DNA of 64,000 nucleotides from Pseudomonas huaxiensis (GTDB taxonomy: Bacteria > Pseudomonadota > Gammaproteobacteria > Pseudomonadales > Pseudomonadaceae): positions 62,001 to 126,000 of the forward strand of contig NZ_QKVL01000005.1 in the NCBI RefSeq assembly GCF_003231275.1, read 5' to 3'. The notes beneath the pieces are model-generated. The model was not told the origin of the DNA, did not search any database, and saw only the letters and a program-made list of their open reading frames with translations. Of the stretch, positions 26,042-34,565 are shown in pieces. A program made the position numbers and the translations under genes. Numbering within the stretch: position 1 is the stretch's first letter; each line of letters opens with the position of its first letter.

Positions 26042-27061
26042 TCAGATCATCTCTTCGGCACCTTTGCCGCCCAGCACGATTTCGCCGGCTTCGGCCATGC
26101 GGCGGGCGATGGTGAGGATTTCCTTCTGCGCGGTCTCGACGTCGCTGACGCGGACCGGACCCTTGGCCTCGAGGTCGTCGCGCAGCAGTTCCGAGGCACG
26201 CTTGGACATGTTCTTGAAGACCTTGTCCTTGACCTTCTCGTCCGCGCCCTTGAGCGAGACGACCAGGACGTCGGAGGAGACTTCTCGCAACAGCGCCTGG
26301 ATACCGCGGTCATCGACATCGGCCAGGTTGTTGAAGACGAACATGAGGTCTTCGATCTGCTCGGAGAGATCGCCGTCGATCTCGCGGATCGAATCCATGA
26401 GCTGGCCTTCGACCGAACTGTCGAGGAAGTTCATGATGTCCGCAGCACGCTTGATACCACCCAGGGTGGTACGCGCGGCGTTAGAGTTGCCGGAGAACTG
26501 CTTCTCGAGGATCTGGTTGAGTTCCTTGAGCGCGGCCGGTTGCACGGTGTTCAGCGACGAGACGCGCAGGATGATGTCCAGACGCACCTTGTGGTCGAAA
26601 TTGCCGAGGACTTCGCCTGCCTGGTCCGGATCAAGATACGCCACGACGATCGCTTGAATCTGCGGGTGTTCGTAGCGGATGACGTCGGCCACCGCACGCG
26701 GTTCCATCCATTTGAGGCTGTCCAGACCGCTGGTGTTGCCACCCAGCAGGATCCGGTCGATCAGGCCGTTGGCCTTGTCCTCGCCCAGGGCCTGGGTGAG
26801 CATCTTGCGGATGTAGCCGTCGGAGCCGACGCCAAGGCTGGTCTGGTCGCCGACGATCTCGACGAACTCGCTCATGACCTGCTCGACCTGCTCGCGGTGG
26901 ATATTGCCCACCTGCGCCATGGCCACGCCTACACGCTGGACCTCTTTCGGGCCCATGTGCCGCAGCACTTGCGCGGCATCGGTCTCGCCCAGCGACAGCA
27001 GCAGGATCGCGGCCTTGTCGACACGGGTCAGTTTCGCAGTCAGGGCTCGATTGTCACTCAT
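26042..27061 (-). CDS. fliG: FliG, rotor/switch protein
   Basis: A 339-residue C-ring protein. The N-terminal domain (LTRVDKAAILLLSLGETDAA) contacts FliF; the middle EHPQ motif is in RYEHPQIQAIVVAYLDP and binds FliM. The C-terminal torque domain has charged residues facing MotA/MotC (EVSSDVLVVSLKGADEKVKD, MSKRASELLRDDLEAKGPVR). The ATG overlaps the fliF stop by 8 bp. Confidence 0.97.
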   Translation of the reverse strand: MSDNRALTAKLTRVDKAAILLLSLGETDAAQVLRHMGPKEVQRVGVAMAQVGNIHREQVEQVMSEFVEIVGDQTSLGVGSDGYIRKMLTQALGEDKANGLIDRILLGGNTSGLDSLKWMEPRAVADVIRYEHPQIQAIVVAYLDPDQAGEVLGNFDHKVRLDIILRVSSLNTVQPAALKELNQILEKQFSGNSNAARTTLGGIKRAADIMNFLDSSVEGQLMDSIREIDGDLSEQIEDLMFVFNNLADVDDRGIQALLREVSSDVLVVSLKGADEKVKDKVFKNMSKRASELLRDDLEAKGPVRVSDVETAQKEILTIARRMAEAGEIVLGGKGAEEMI

Positions 27062-28835
27062 CGGCGTTGATCCACTCTTTCACGACCTGGGCCACACGAC
27101 CCGGATCTTCTGCTACCAGACTCTTGATAGCGTTGAGCTGGGCGTCATAGCCCTCGCTCGGACTAGGCAAGAGGATGCTTTGCGGACCACCCAGGCTCAC
27201 GCGGTCGTTGGCCAGTTCACCGTCCAACCCCAGCATGCCGCCCAGTTCCATGTCTCCGTCGCTTGTCGACTGTTTGCCATTGCCGGTGATGTTGTTGAGC
27301 ACCGGACGCAAGACACCGAACACCAACACCAGGATGAACAGGACGCCGAGCACTTGCTTGACGATGTCCCAGAACCAGGGTTGTGAATAGAACGGAATCT
27401 CGGCGATGGTCTCGCCACGGTCGGCGGCGAACGGCACGTTGATCACGCTGACGCTGTCGCCACGGCTGGCATCGAAGCCCACCGCGTCCTGGACCAGCCG
27501 CGTGAAGCGGGCCAGGTCCTCGGCACTCCACGGCACGCTGGCAGCGTTGCCATTGGCCGGGTCGAGCTTCACCTGATCGTCGACCACCACGGCCACCGAC
27601 AGACGCGTCACACGACCCTGCTGCTGACGGGTATGGCTGATGGAGCGGTCCAGTTCGAAGTTCTTGGTGGACTGCAGGCGTTTGTCCGCAGGATAAGGCG
27701 CGAGCATCGGCTGGCCGGTGGCCGGATCCATGATCTGCTGGCCGTTGGCGTCGAGCAGCGGCTGGCCGGGCTGGATCGCAGCGGCCGCACCTTGCGCGGC
27801 ACCACCGGTGGTCTGCGGCGCCGAAGCCGGACTTGGCGGCTGGTTGCTCAGCGCGCCGGGAACGCCCTGCGGGCCCATGCTGCTGGAGCGTTGTTCGTTG
27901 ACCGACTGCTCGCTGCGCAGCGCCGGTTGATCAGGGTTGAACTGTTCGGAAGTGGACTCGACCGCGCTGAAATCGACGTCGGCGGACACTTCGGCCTTGT
28001 AGCGATCGTTACCCAGCACCGGTTGCAGGATGTTGTGCACACGCTGGGTGAGCAAGCCTTCCATGCGGCGACTGTAATCGAACTGCTTGCCGGCGACGGT
28101 CAGCTCACTGTTTTGCAGTTGGTCGGAGAGCAGGTTGCCCTTCTGGTCGACCACGGTGACCTGGGACTTGTCCAGCTCAGGAACGCTGGTCGCCACCAGA
28201 TTGACGATGGCCATGACCTGACCGGGCTCGAGGTTGCGACCGGGGTACAGCTCGACCAGCACCGAGGCACTTGGTTTGCGCTCATCGCGGACGAAAACCG
28301 AGCTTTTCGGGATGGCCAGGTGCACACGGGCACCCTTGACGTTGTTCAGGCTGGAGACGGTGCGGGCCAGTTCGCCTTCGAGGCCGCGACGATAACGGGT
28401 GGCCTCCATGAACTGACTGGTGCCCAGGCCCTGCTCCTTGTCGAGGATTTCGAAACCGACGTTGCCATCGCTCGGTGCAACCCCGGCGGCGGCGAGCTTC
28501 AGACGGGCACGGGAAATGTCCTCGGCCTTGACCAGCAAGGCACCGGAATTGGGCTCGACGTTGTAGGGAATGTCCGCGGCGGCCAGGGTTTCCATGACCT
28601 GCTTGGTGTCCATGCCACTGAGGCTGCCGTAGAGAGGACGGTAGTCCGGCTGTTGCGACCAGAGCACCACGGCGAAGCCGATGGCCACGCTGGCAGCCAG
28701 GCCGACCAGCAGGCCGACCTGACGCAACATGGGCATCTGTGAAATATTTTCCAGGAACGAAAGGCCGAACAGCGGCGGTTTTGGCGCTGGCGGACCGCCC
28801 TTGGCGGGCACGTTATCGACGACTGCATCGGCCAT
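27054..28835 (-). CDS. fliF: FliF, MS-ring protein
   Basis: A 593-residue MS-ring subunit with a first membrane helix near 35-55 (QVGLLVGLAASVAIGFAVVL), a periplasmic ring-building region (GALLVKAEDISRARLKLAAA, ELARTVSSLNNVKGARVHLA), a Pro/Gln/Ala-rich central insert (about 310-375), and a second helix VLGVLFILVLVFGVL near 470. The C-terminal cytoplasmic tail binds FliG. It follows fliE by 16 bp. Confidence 0.97.
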   Translation of the reverse strand: MADAVVDNVPAKGGPPAPKPPLFGLSFLENISQMPMLRQVGLLVGLAASVAIGFAVVLWSQQPDYRPLYGSLSGMDTKQVMETLAAADIPYNVEPNSGALLVKAEDISRARLKLAAAGVAPSDGNVGFEILDKEQGLGTSQFMEATRYRRGLEGELARTVSSLNNVKGARVHLAIPKSSVFVRDERKPSASVLVELYPGRNLEPGQVMAIVNLVATSVPELDKSQVTVVDQKGNLLSDQLQNSELTVAGKQFDYSRRMEGLLTQRVHNILQPVLGNDRYKAEVSADVDFSAVESTSEQFNPDQPALRSEQSVNEQRSSSMGPQGVPGALSNQPPSPASAPQTTGGAAQGAAAAIQPGQPLLDANGQQIMDPATGQPMLAPYPADKRLQSTKNFELDRSISHTRQQQGRVTRLSVAVVVDDQVKLDPANGNAASVPWSAEDLARFTRLVQDAVGFDASRGDSVSVINVPFAADRGETIAEIPFYSQPWFWDIVKQVLGVLFILVLVFGVLRPVLNNITGNGKQSTSDGDMELGGMLGLDGELANDRVSLGGPQSILLPSPSEGYDAQLNAIKSLVAEDPGRVAQVVKEWINADE

Positions 28836-28851
28836 GAATCAAATCCCGCCC

Positions 28852-29178
28852 TTAAACCGGCATCTGCATGATGTCTTGATACGACTGAACCAGCTTGTTG
28901 CGCACCTGGGTCAGCGCCTGGAACGAGACGCTGGCTTTCTGCGACGCGATCATCACGTCGGTCAGGTCGACGCCGCTCTTGCCGATTTCAAATGCGGTGG
29001 CCAGTTGGTTGGAGGCCTGCTGGGTGTCGTTGACCTTGTTGATTGCCTGCCCGAGCATGTCGGCAAAATTGCTCGACCCCAGCTCAGGAGCCTGGACAGC
29101 CTTCGGCGCCGACATCGCGTCCATTTGCATGGCCCGCATGTCCAACATCAATCGATTAAATTCAACACCTTGGCTCAT
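28852..29178 (-). CDS. fliE: FliE, MS-ring/rod junction protein
   Basis: 108 residues beginning [20 protein letters not shown] and ending with the conserved [36 protein letters not shown]. FliE is the first exported rod component and links FliF to the rod and export gate. The ATG at 29176-29178 matches the family start; an upstream in-frame extension overlaps the promoter and was rejected. It leads the fliE-F-G-H-I-J operon. Confidence 0.95.
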   Translation of the reverse strand: MSQGVEFNRLMLDMRAMQMDAMSAPKAVQAPELGSSNFADMLGQAINKVNDTQQASNQLATAFEIGKSGVDLTDVMIASQKASVSFQALTQVRNKLVQSYQDIMQMPV

Positions 29179-29239
29179 GGTCTTCTCTCTCCGACGGCCC
29201 GCATTTTTTTGACACTCACGCAGCGGGTGAACAGGACTT

Positions 29240-29255
29240 AGCAACAAGAGTGCCA
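29240..29255 (-). promoter_or_regulatory. Sigma-54 promoter of the fliE operon
   Basis: The minus strand reads TGGCACTCTTGTTGCT, a near-perfect -24/-12 element with GG-N10-GC spacing, in the 116-bp gap between fleR and fliE and about 62 nt before the fliE ATG. This agrees with RpoN-FleR dependence of fliEFGHIJ in P. aeruginosa. Confidence 0.85.
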
Positions 29256-29294
29256 GCTACGCCCGACAATTTGACAAAACGCTGATCCTGCACC

Positions 29295-30686
29295 TCAAAG
29301 CCCCGTAGCATAAAGGCTGGCCTCGACATCCATCCCGGCATCCCGCATCTGCGCCAATTTGTAGCGCAGGGTCCGCGGGCTGATACCAAGTCGCTCGGCG
29401 GCTTCCTTGCGACGTCCGCGTTCGGCACGAAGGGTGTCGATGATCATCTGGAACTCGTGCCGACGCAAGTCATCTCCAAGGCCACCCGCCTCCTGCGTGT
29501 CGCACGCCACCGGCGGCGTTGCAACCCGCACAGGCTGTGGCGTCAGGGCTGGCAGCACGCCGGCGAGACAAAAGTCAGCAGCAGCAATGACCCCACCCTG
29601 TTGCAAAATCAGCGCCCGCTGGATGGCGTTGTCCAATTCCCGCACGTTGCCCGGCCACGGATAACTTTGCAGGCAGGCCCTGGCCTCCTCCGACAGTCTG
29701 ACGGGTGCGTGCTTCATTTTATTGACGTGGCGCAATAGCAAACGCTCGGCCAGTGGCAGAATATCGGCGCTCCGTTCTCTCAACGGACGCCATGCCAACG
29801 GAAAGACCGACAGGCGATAGAACAGATCCTCGCGGAAACGTCCCGCCGCCACTTCGCCCGCCAGATCACGGTTGGTAGTGGCCACCACGCGGATATCCAG
29901 GGCAATCGGCTTGCGCCCACCAACCCGCTCCACTTCCCGCTCCTGCAACACGCGCAGCAGCTTGGCCTGAAGGCCCAGCGGCATTTCGGAAATCTCATCA
30001 AGCAGCAGCGTGCCGCCATCGGCCTGCTCGAATTTGCCCGCCTGCGCGGCGATGGCGCCAGTGAACGAGCCTTTTTCGTGGCCAAACAGCGTGGCTTCGA
30101 GCATGTTGTCCGGAATCGCGGCACAGTTGATCGCCACGAAAGGCTGGCTGGCACGCAACGATTGCTGATGGATATAGCGCGCCAGCACTTCCTTGCCGGT
30201 CCCGGATTCGCCGGAAATCAGCACGGTAGATTCGCTGCGAGCGACCCGCGCCGCCAATTCCAGCAACTGCGCACTGGCCGGTTCGCAGGCGACAGGCCCC
30301 TCGGCATCCGCGCCACTGGCGGCACCCAGCGCATGGCGGGCAACCAGTTCCAGCAAGGCACGCGGCTCGAACGGCTTGACCAGATAGTCCGCAGCGCCCT
30401 GGCGCATGGCATCCACCGCGCGCTCCACCGCCGCGTGAGCGGTCATCAGCAAGACCGGCAACTGCGGCTGAGTGGCGCGCAGGCAGGCGAGCAACTGGTG
30501 ACCGTCCATGCCTGGCATGTTGACGTCACTGACCACCAGGCTGAAGGTTTCTTTCGAGGCCGCATCAAGGGCCTCCTCCGCCGAACCCACCGCGCAATAG
30601 GTGAAACCACCAAGCTCCAGGGTGTCACCGAGGGCCTGACGCAGTGAACGGTCATCCTCGACCAGTAGCACCTTGATCCCGCTCAT
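29295..30686 (-). CDS. fleR: FleR, sigma-54-dependent response regulator
   Basis: A 463-residue NtrC-family activator. Receiver domain with acceptor Asp at about 54 ([13 protein letters not shown]). AAA+ domain with Walker A GESGTGKE, the sigma-54-contacting GAFTGA loop (HEKGSFTGA here) and [13 protein letters not shown]-terminal Fis-type helix-turn-helix [20 protein letters not shown]. Partner of FleS: the ATG overlaps the fleS TGA by 4 bp. In P. aeruginosa FleSR activates class III genes, mainly rod, hook and MS-ring operons. Note that the loop here reads GSFTGA rather than GAFTGA. Confidence 0.96.
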   Translation of the reverse strand: MSGIKVLLVEDDRSLRQALGDTLELGGFTYCAVGSAEEALDAASKETFSLVVSDVNMPGMDGHQLLACLRATQPQLPVLLMTAHAAVERAVDAMRQGAADYLVKPFEPRALLELVARHALGAASGADAEGPVACEPASAQLLELAARVARSESTVLISGESGTGKEVLARYIHQQSLRASQPFVAINCAAIPDNMLEATLFGHEKGSFTGAIAAQAGKFEQADGGTLLLDEISEMPLGLQAKLLRVLQEREVERVGGRKPIALDIRVVATTNRDLAGEVAAGRFREDLFYRLSVFPLAWRPLRERSADILPLAERLLLRHVNKMKHAPVRLSEEARACLQSYPWPGNVRELDNAIQRALILQQGGVIAAADFCLAGVLPALTPQPVRVATPPVACDTQEAGGLGDDLRRHEFQMIIDTLRAERGRRKEAAERLGISPRTLRYKLAQMRDAGMDVEASLYATGL

Positions 30687-31888
30687 GCCAAAACCTCCGT
30701 CGACGCACCCATCAACGGCAAGGTAATCATGGCGCAGGTGCCGCGCCCCCGACGTGAACTCAGGTACAACTCACCGCGATGGGCTCGTGCAACCGCCTTG
30801 ACCACCGCCAGGCCGAGGCCGGTGCCGGTGGATTTGGTGGTCAGGAAGGGTTCGCCCAAACGCTGGAGCAACGCGCTGTCGATCCCCGGACCCGCATCAC
30901 TGACACACAAACGCAGGCTGTCATCACGACGATAGAGATGCACCTTGATCCGCGCCGGACCTTCGCTGGCCTGCAAGGCGTTTTCCACCAGATTGAGCAC
31001 AGCGCCCACCAGAGTGTCGCGATTGCACAGCAGCTCACCCAGATGGCTGTCGCACTGCCAGCGCACGTTGTGTCCCTGCACTTGAACCTGCGCGGCCTGC
31101 TGCAACGCCTGGAACAGTGCCTTGGGCGTCAGGCGATCGGTCAGCGGCAGTTCGCCGCGCGCGAACACCAGCATGTCGCGCACCTGGCGCTCCAGTTCGT
31201 GCAGGCGCTCCTTGAGATTGCCGGCAAAACGCTGCTGGGTTTCCAGCGGCAAAGCCTGCTCGGCAAGGTGGCTGGCATACAGCAGCGCCGCCGACAGCGG
31301 CGTGCGGATCTGATGGGCCAGCGAAGCGACCATCCGGCCGAGGGTCGACAGCCGCTCATGGCGGGCCAGTTGATCCTGCAGGCGGCGGGTTTCGGTAAGG
31401 TCGTTGAGCAACACCAACTGGCCGGGTTCGGCATCGAGGGAACGGGTAGCGATGGACAGCCGCCGGCCGTCACGCAGCGACACTTCGTGACCATCGTCCT
31501 CGCGCGGCGCGAAGCTGCGAGCGATCACCTGCCGCCACAACTCGCCCACCAGCGGTTCGCCCAGCAGTTCGCCAGCAGCCGGGTTGGCCTCGCGGACCTT
31601 GCCTTGACCATCGATAACGATGACCCCGCCAGGCAACAGAGCGAGCAGATTCTGCAAACGATTGGCCAGCCGCTCTTTCTCCGCCAGCTCGGCCATGCGC
31701 TGCGCGCTGACCACAGCCAGCTCCCCTTTCAGCTCGGTAACCCTCGCTTCAAGCAGGCTGTAGGACTGGGTGAGCTGGCTGGACATCTGATCGAACAGGG
31801 CAAACGCCTGCTCCAGACCTTCGCGACCCTGCTGTTCGGCAACATCGGGGCGTGGCGGCTCAAGGGAGGTAGTGGCTGCGTGGGGCAT
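30683..31888 (-). CDS. fleS: FleS, cytoplasmic sensor histidine kinase
   Basis: A 401-residue soluble kinase with no membrane helix. N-terminal coiled coil (about 25-85), PAS domain (about 85-165; LLALLPGGVIVIDGQGKVRE), HisKA with phosphorylated His at about 192 (ASLAHQIRTPLSAAL), and HATPase with NLVENALQAS, DAGPGID and GTGLGLAVV. The absence of membrane helices suggests it senses an internal cue, perhaps assembly state. Its ATG is about 50 nt downstream of a sigma-54 element. Confidence 0.95.
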   Translation of the reverse strand: MPHAATTSLEPPRPDVAEQQGREGLEQAFALFDQMSSQLTQSYSLLEARVTELKGELAVVSAQRMAELAEKERLANRLQNLLALLPGGVIVIDGQGKVREANPAAGELLGEPLVGELWRQVIARSFAPREDDGHEVSLRDGRRLSIATRSLDAEPGQLVLLNDLTETRRLQDQLARHERLSTLGRMVASLAHQIRTPLSAALLYASHLAEQALPLETQQRFAGNLKERLHELERQVRDMLVFARGELPLTDRLTPKALFQALQQAAQVQVQGHNVRWQCDSHLGELLCNRDTLVGAVLNLVENALQASEGPARIKVHLYRRDDSLRLCVSDAGPGIDSALLQRLGEPFLTTKSTGTGLGLAVVKAVARAHRGELYLSSRRGRGTCAMITLPLMGASTEVLA

Positions 31889-31940
31889 CGTGCTCTCTCG
31901 CGTGGCTCACCGTCATAAAACGGTATGTTGAAAGCGGTAT

Positions 31941-31956
31941 AGCAATAGCCATGCCG
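31941..31956 (-). promoter_or_regulatory. Sigma-54 promoter of fleSR
   Basis: The minus strand reads CGGCATGGCTATTGCT: GG-N10-GC spacing, -12 TTGCT perfect, -24 with C in place of the first T. It lies about 52 nt before fleS. FleQ-RpoN activation of fleSR is established in P. aeruginosa. Confidence 0.7.
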
Positions 31957-32002
31957 GAAACTTTTCCGTCATGAAGGGAGTGAGCGAGGGGGTGCCGACA
32001 AA

Positions 32003-32018
32003 GCCCGCAATGACGGGC
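32003..32018 (-). terminator. Probable terminator after fleQ
   Basis: GCCCG (5' arm) and CGGGC (3' arm) with a 6-nt loop, followed on the minus strand by TTTGTC. It lies about 75 bp after the fleQ stop. Stem short, so moderate support. Confidence 0.45.
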
Positions 32019-32091
32019 ATTTACCTCACAAAAAGAAAGGTTGCTTGAAGCAGAGCGCCCAGACGGAAGCCGGGCGGTGGGTGAGCAGGCG

Positions 32092-33567
32092 TCAATCCTC
32101 CGCCTGCTCGTCCCCTTCGCGACGGCTCATGCCGTACTTGCGCATTTTTTCCACCAGGGTGGTCCGACGAATCCGCAAACGCTCGGCGGCGCGTGCCACG
32201 ATACCGTTTGCGTCGTCCAGCGCCTGTTGAATCAGGCCCTGCTCGAGACTGCCCAGGTAATCCTTCAGGTCCAGGCCTTCCGGCGGCAGCATGGCATTGG
32301 TCGGGAAGCTCGGCGCGTGGCCATTGATCGCTACGCGCTCTTCGAGGTCGGAGCGCAGGCTGTCCACCAGTTGCTCGTCTTCGTCGTCCACATAACGGAA
32401 CTTCTTTGGCAACTCGGCCACACCGATCACCCCATACGGATGCATGATCGCCATGCGCTCCACCAGGTTGGCCAGCTCGCGAACGTTGCCCGGCCAGCCA
32501 TGCCGGCACAGCGACATGATCGCCGCCGAATTGAAACGGATCGAACCACGCTTTTCGTGTTCCATCCGAGAGATCAATTCGTTCATCAGCAGCGGAATGT
32601 CTTCGACCCGCTCACGCAGCGGCGCCATCTCGATCGGGAAGACGTTGAGGCGGTAGTACAGGTCTTCGCGGAACGAGCCCACCTCGATCATGCTCTCGAG
32701 GTTCTTGTGGGTCGCGGCAATGATCCGCACGTCGATGCTCTGGGTCTTGTTGCTGCCCACGCGCTCGAAGGTGCGTTCCTGCAGTACGCGCAGCAGCTTG
32801 ACCTGCATCGGCAGCGGCATGTCGCCGATTTCGTCAAGGAACAGGGTGCCGCCATTGGCCAGTTCGAAACGACCGGCACGGCTGGTGATAGCGCCGGTGA
32901 AGGCACCCTTCTCATGGCCGAACAGTTCGCTTTCCAGCAGCTCGGCCGGGATCGCACCGCAATTGACCGGCACGAACGGCGCTTCGCGGCGCTTGGAGTG
33001 GTAATGCAGGTTACGCGCAACCACTTCCTTGCCCGTGCCGGACTCGCCAAGAATCAGCACGCTGGCGTCGGTATCGGCCACCTGCTGCATCATCTGGCGG
33101 ACATGCTGGATCGCCCGGCTGGTGCCGACCAGACTGCGGAACAGGTTGGGCTCGCGCTGCCGGCCACGCTCGCGCGCCTGGTCGTACATCTCGCGATAGA
33201 CCTGGGCACGGTGGAGCGAATCCAGCAATTTGCTGTAGCTCGGCGGCATTTCGAGGTTGGAGAGCACCCGGCGACGCAAGTCTTCGGGAAGCTCGGGCAA
33301 AGAATTTTCGCCCAAAAGCAGAACCGGAAGGAACTCATCCCAGGCAGCCACTGTCTTAAGCAAGCCCAACAAGCCTGCCGGAGCATTTACTGTCCCGAGA
33401 AGAACGCACAGTACTTCACGGCTCGACGACAACGATTCGACAGCCTGCTGCCAGTCTTCACTGGAGCACGCCAGATTTTCTTCCCCAAGAAAATTCAGCA
33501 CCACCGCCAGGTCACGGCGGCGAGCACTATCGTCATCGATCAAGAGAATTTTGGTTTCACGCCACAT
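32092..33567 (-). CDS. fleQ: FleQ, master flagellar activator and c-di-GMP-responsive regulator
   Basis: A 491-residue enhancer-binding protein. The N-terminal receiver-like domain (1-120) lacks an acceptor Asp: the usual strand reads [12 protein letters not shown]. The c-di-GMP-binding LFRS motif is at 142-145 with Arg144 ([10 protein letters not shown]). The AAA+ domain has [14 protein letters not shown] and [12 protein letters not shown]. The C-terminal helix-turn-helix is [21 protein letters not shown]. FleQ with RpoN switches on class II genes (fleSR, flhA, fliL and others), FleN inhibits it, and c-di-GMP turns it toward matrix genes. It probably has its own sigma-70 promoter and is followed by a small terminator. 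Confidence 0.97.
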   Translation of the reverse strand: MWRETKILLIDDDSARRRDLAVVLNFLGEENLACSSEDWQQAVESLSSSREVLCVLLGTVNAPAGLLGLLKTVAAWDEFLPVLLLGENSLPELPEDLRRRVLSNLEMPPSYSKLLDSLHRAQVYREMYDQARERGRQREPNLFRSLVGTSRAIQHVRQMMQQVADTDASVLILGESGTGKEVVARNLHYHSKRREAPFVPVNCGAIPAELLESELFGHEKGAFTGAITSRAGRFELANGGTLFLDEIGDMPLPMQVKLLRVLQERTFERVGSNKTQSIDVRIIAATHKNLESMIEVGSFREDLYYRLNVFPIEMAPLRERVEDIPLLMNELISRMEHEKRGSIRFNSAAIMSLCRHGWPGNVRELANLVERMAIMHPYGVIGVAELPKKFRYVDDEDEQLVDSLRSDLEERVAINGHAPSFPTNAMLPPEGLDLKDYLGSLEQGLIQQALDDANGIVARAAERLRIRRTTLVEKMRKYGMSRREGDEQAED

Positions 33568-33656
33568 GCAATAGCAACTTCCCTAGTCAACTCGAGGCCC
33601 AGCGAGGGCATGCTCGACATCATTCCGACTGAACGGTCAGTGTTCCGACGTCTGAA

Positions 33657-33684
33657 ATTAGAAAACAGCCACTAGTTAAGTCAA
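33657..33684 (-). promoter_or_regulatory. Candidate sigma-70 promoter of fleQ
   Basis: On the minus strand, TTGACT (33684-33679), a 16-bp spacer and TCTAAT (33662-33657) form a good -35/-10 pair, about 90 nt before the fleQ ATG in an AT-rich gap. A second TTGACT lies about 23 bp further upstream. In P. aeruginosa fleQ is sigma-70 driven and repressed by Vfr. Confidence 0.5.
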
Positions 33685-33735
33685 AAAACACTTCACAGTC
33701 AAATTTATGGCGCGCAACTGATTTTCGATCAACCG

Positions 33736-34032
33736 TCAGCGGTACAGATGGTATACCTTCGACGCCTGCTGCGCTTGCTTGATCTTCGACATCTCGTCAG
33801 CGATCGCCTGGCGTTCTTCGGTCGCCACATCGATCAATTGCCGATACACCCCGAGCAGATCCTGAAGGTTATCCCGCAGCGCTTCTTCGTCGGACGGCTG
33901 CGCACTCAATACTTCATCCATGCAGGCTCGGCAAGCCTGATCCAGCTCACCGACCGCCTCCCAATCCCGATTGGCCAATGCACCGACCAATGCGTCACGG
34001 GTTTCCTCGATTCGCTTGAGCACAGCACTCAT
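33736..34032 (-). CDS. fliT: FliT-like filament-cap chaperone
   Basis: A 98-residue helical protein (MSAVLKRIEETRDALVGALA, DWEAVGELDQACRACMDEVL, LLGVYRQLIDVATEERQAIA) ending KQAQQASKVYHLYR. Size, helical make-up and position directly after fliS match FliT, the FliD chaperone; sequence identity with enteric FliT is low, so the name is partly from context (equivalent of PA1096). The ATG at 34030-34032 has GAGGA 8 nt upstream and is 23 bp from fliS. Confidence 0.7.
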   Translation of the reverse strand: MSAVLKRIEETRDALVGALANRDWEAVGELDQACRACMDEVLSAQPSDEEALRDNLQDLLGVYRQLIDVATEERQAIADEMSKIKQAQQASKVYHLYR

Positions 34033-34055
34033 CACGACATCCTCATTGCAACTGG

Positions 34056-34439
34056 TTATTGTGCGACAACCGCGTCCCACCCTTCCTTGACCGTAATCAA
34101 CAGATCGGTCACCTCATCGAGCGCGGCGATGTCGTTCTTGAGGTTGGCATCGATCAGGCGGCGATTCATGTACAGGTAGAGCCCATCGAGGCGCTCCAGT
34201 TCCGGCGTCATGTTGTCGCGATCCAGACCTTCCCGAAGACCGCCGATGATGCCGATGGCCTTGCCGATGGCGATGCCCTTGCCTGCGATGTCATTGCGCT
34301 CGAGCGAGCCTTTTGCCTGGGCAACACGATCCAGGCCACCCTCCATCAGCATCTGCACCAGGCGGTGCGGGCTGGCTTCAGAGGTCTGGGCCTGTGCACT
34401 GATTTTCTGATACTGCCGAAGGGCCAACATCGGATTCAT
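34056..34439 (-). CDS. fliS: FliS, flagellin export chaperone
   Basis: A 127-residue four-helix FliS. It begins MNPMLALRQYQKISAQAQTS with the conserved HRLVQMLMEGGLDRVAQAKG, and continues ERLDGLYLYMNRRLIDANLK. FliS caps the flagellin C-terminus in the cytosol. It is separated from fliD by a strong terminator and has its own sigma-28 promoter, so fliS-fliT are transcribed with the late genes. Confidence 0.95.
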   Translation of the reverse strand: MNPMLALRQYQKISAQAQTSEASPHRLVQMLMEGGLDRVAQAKGSLERNDIAGKGIAIGKAIGIIGGLREGLDRDNMTPELERLDGLYLYMNRRLIDANLKNDIAALDEVTDLLITVKEGWDAVVAQ

Positions 34440-34473
34440 GCGTGTACCTCACCACAATTGCTGTATGACCGGG

Positions 34474-34500
34474 CTATCGACCCCGCGTCAAAAAACTTTA
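34474..34500 (-). promoter_or_regulatory. Sigma-28 (FliA) promoter of fliS-fliT
   Basis: On the minus strand, TAAAGTTT (34500-34493), 11 bp, then GTCGATAG (34481-34474). The -35 is a perfect FliA box and the -10 matches GCCGATAA at 6 of 8 positions, at the canonical spacing. The -10 lies 35 nt before the fliS ATG, just after the fliD terminator. Confidence 0.65.
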
Positions 34501-34510
34501 AGGAAGATGC

Positions 34511-34549
34511 AAAAAGCCCGACATGCTGCTATGGCACTGCCGGGCTTTT
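34511..34549 (-). terminator. Rho-independent terminator after fliD
   Basis: AAAAGCCCG and CGGGCTTTT form a 9-bp stem around a 20-nt loop, with A- and T-runs on both flanks, 16 bp after the fliD stop. It could work in both directions. Confidence 0.75.
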
Positions 34550-34565
34550 GGCGTCAGTCAGTAGA

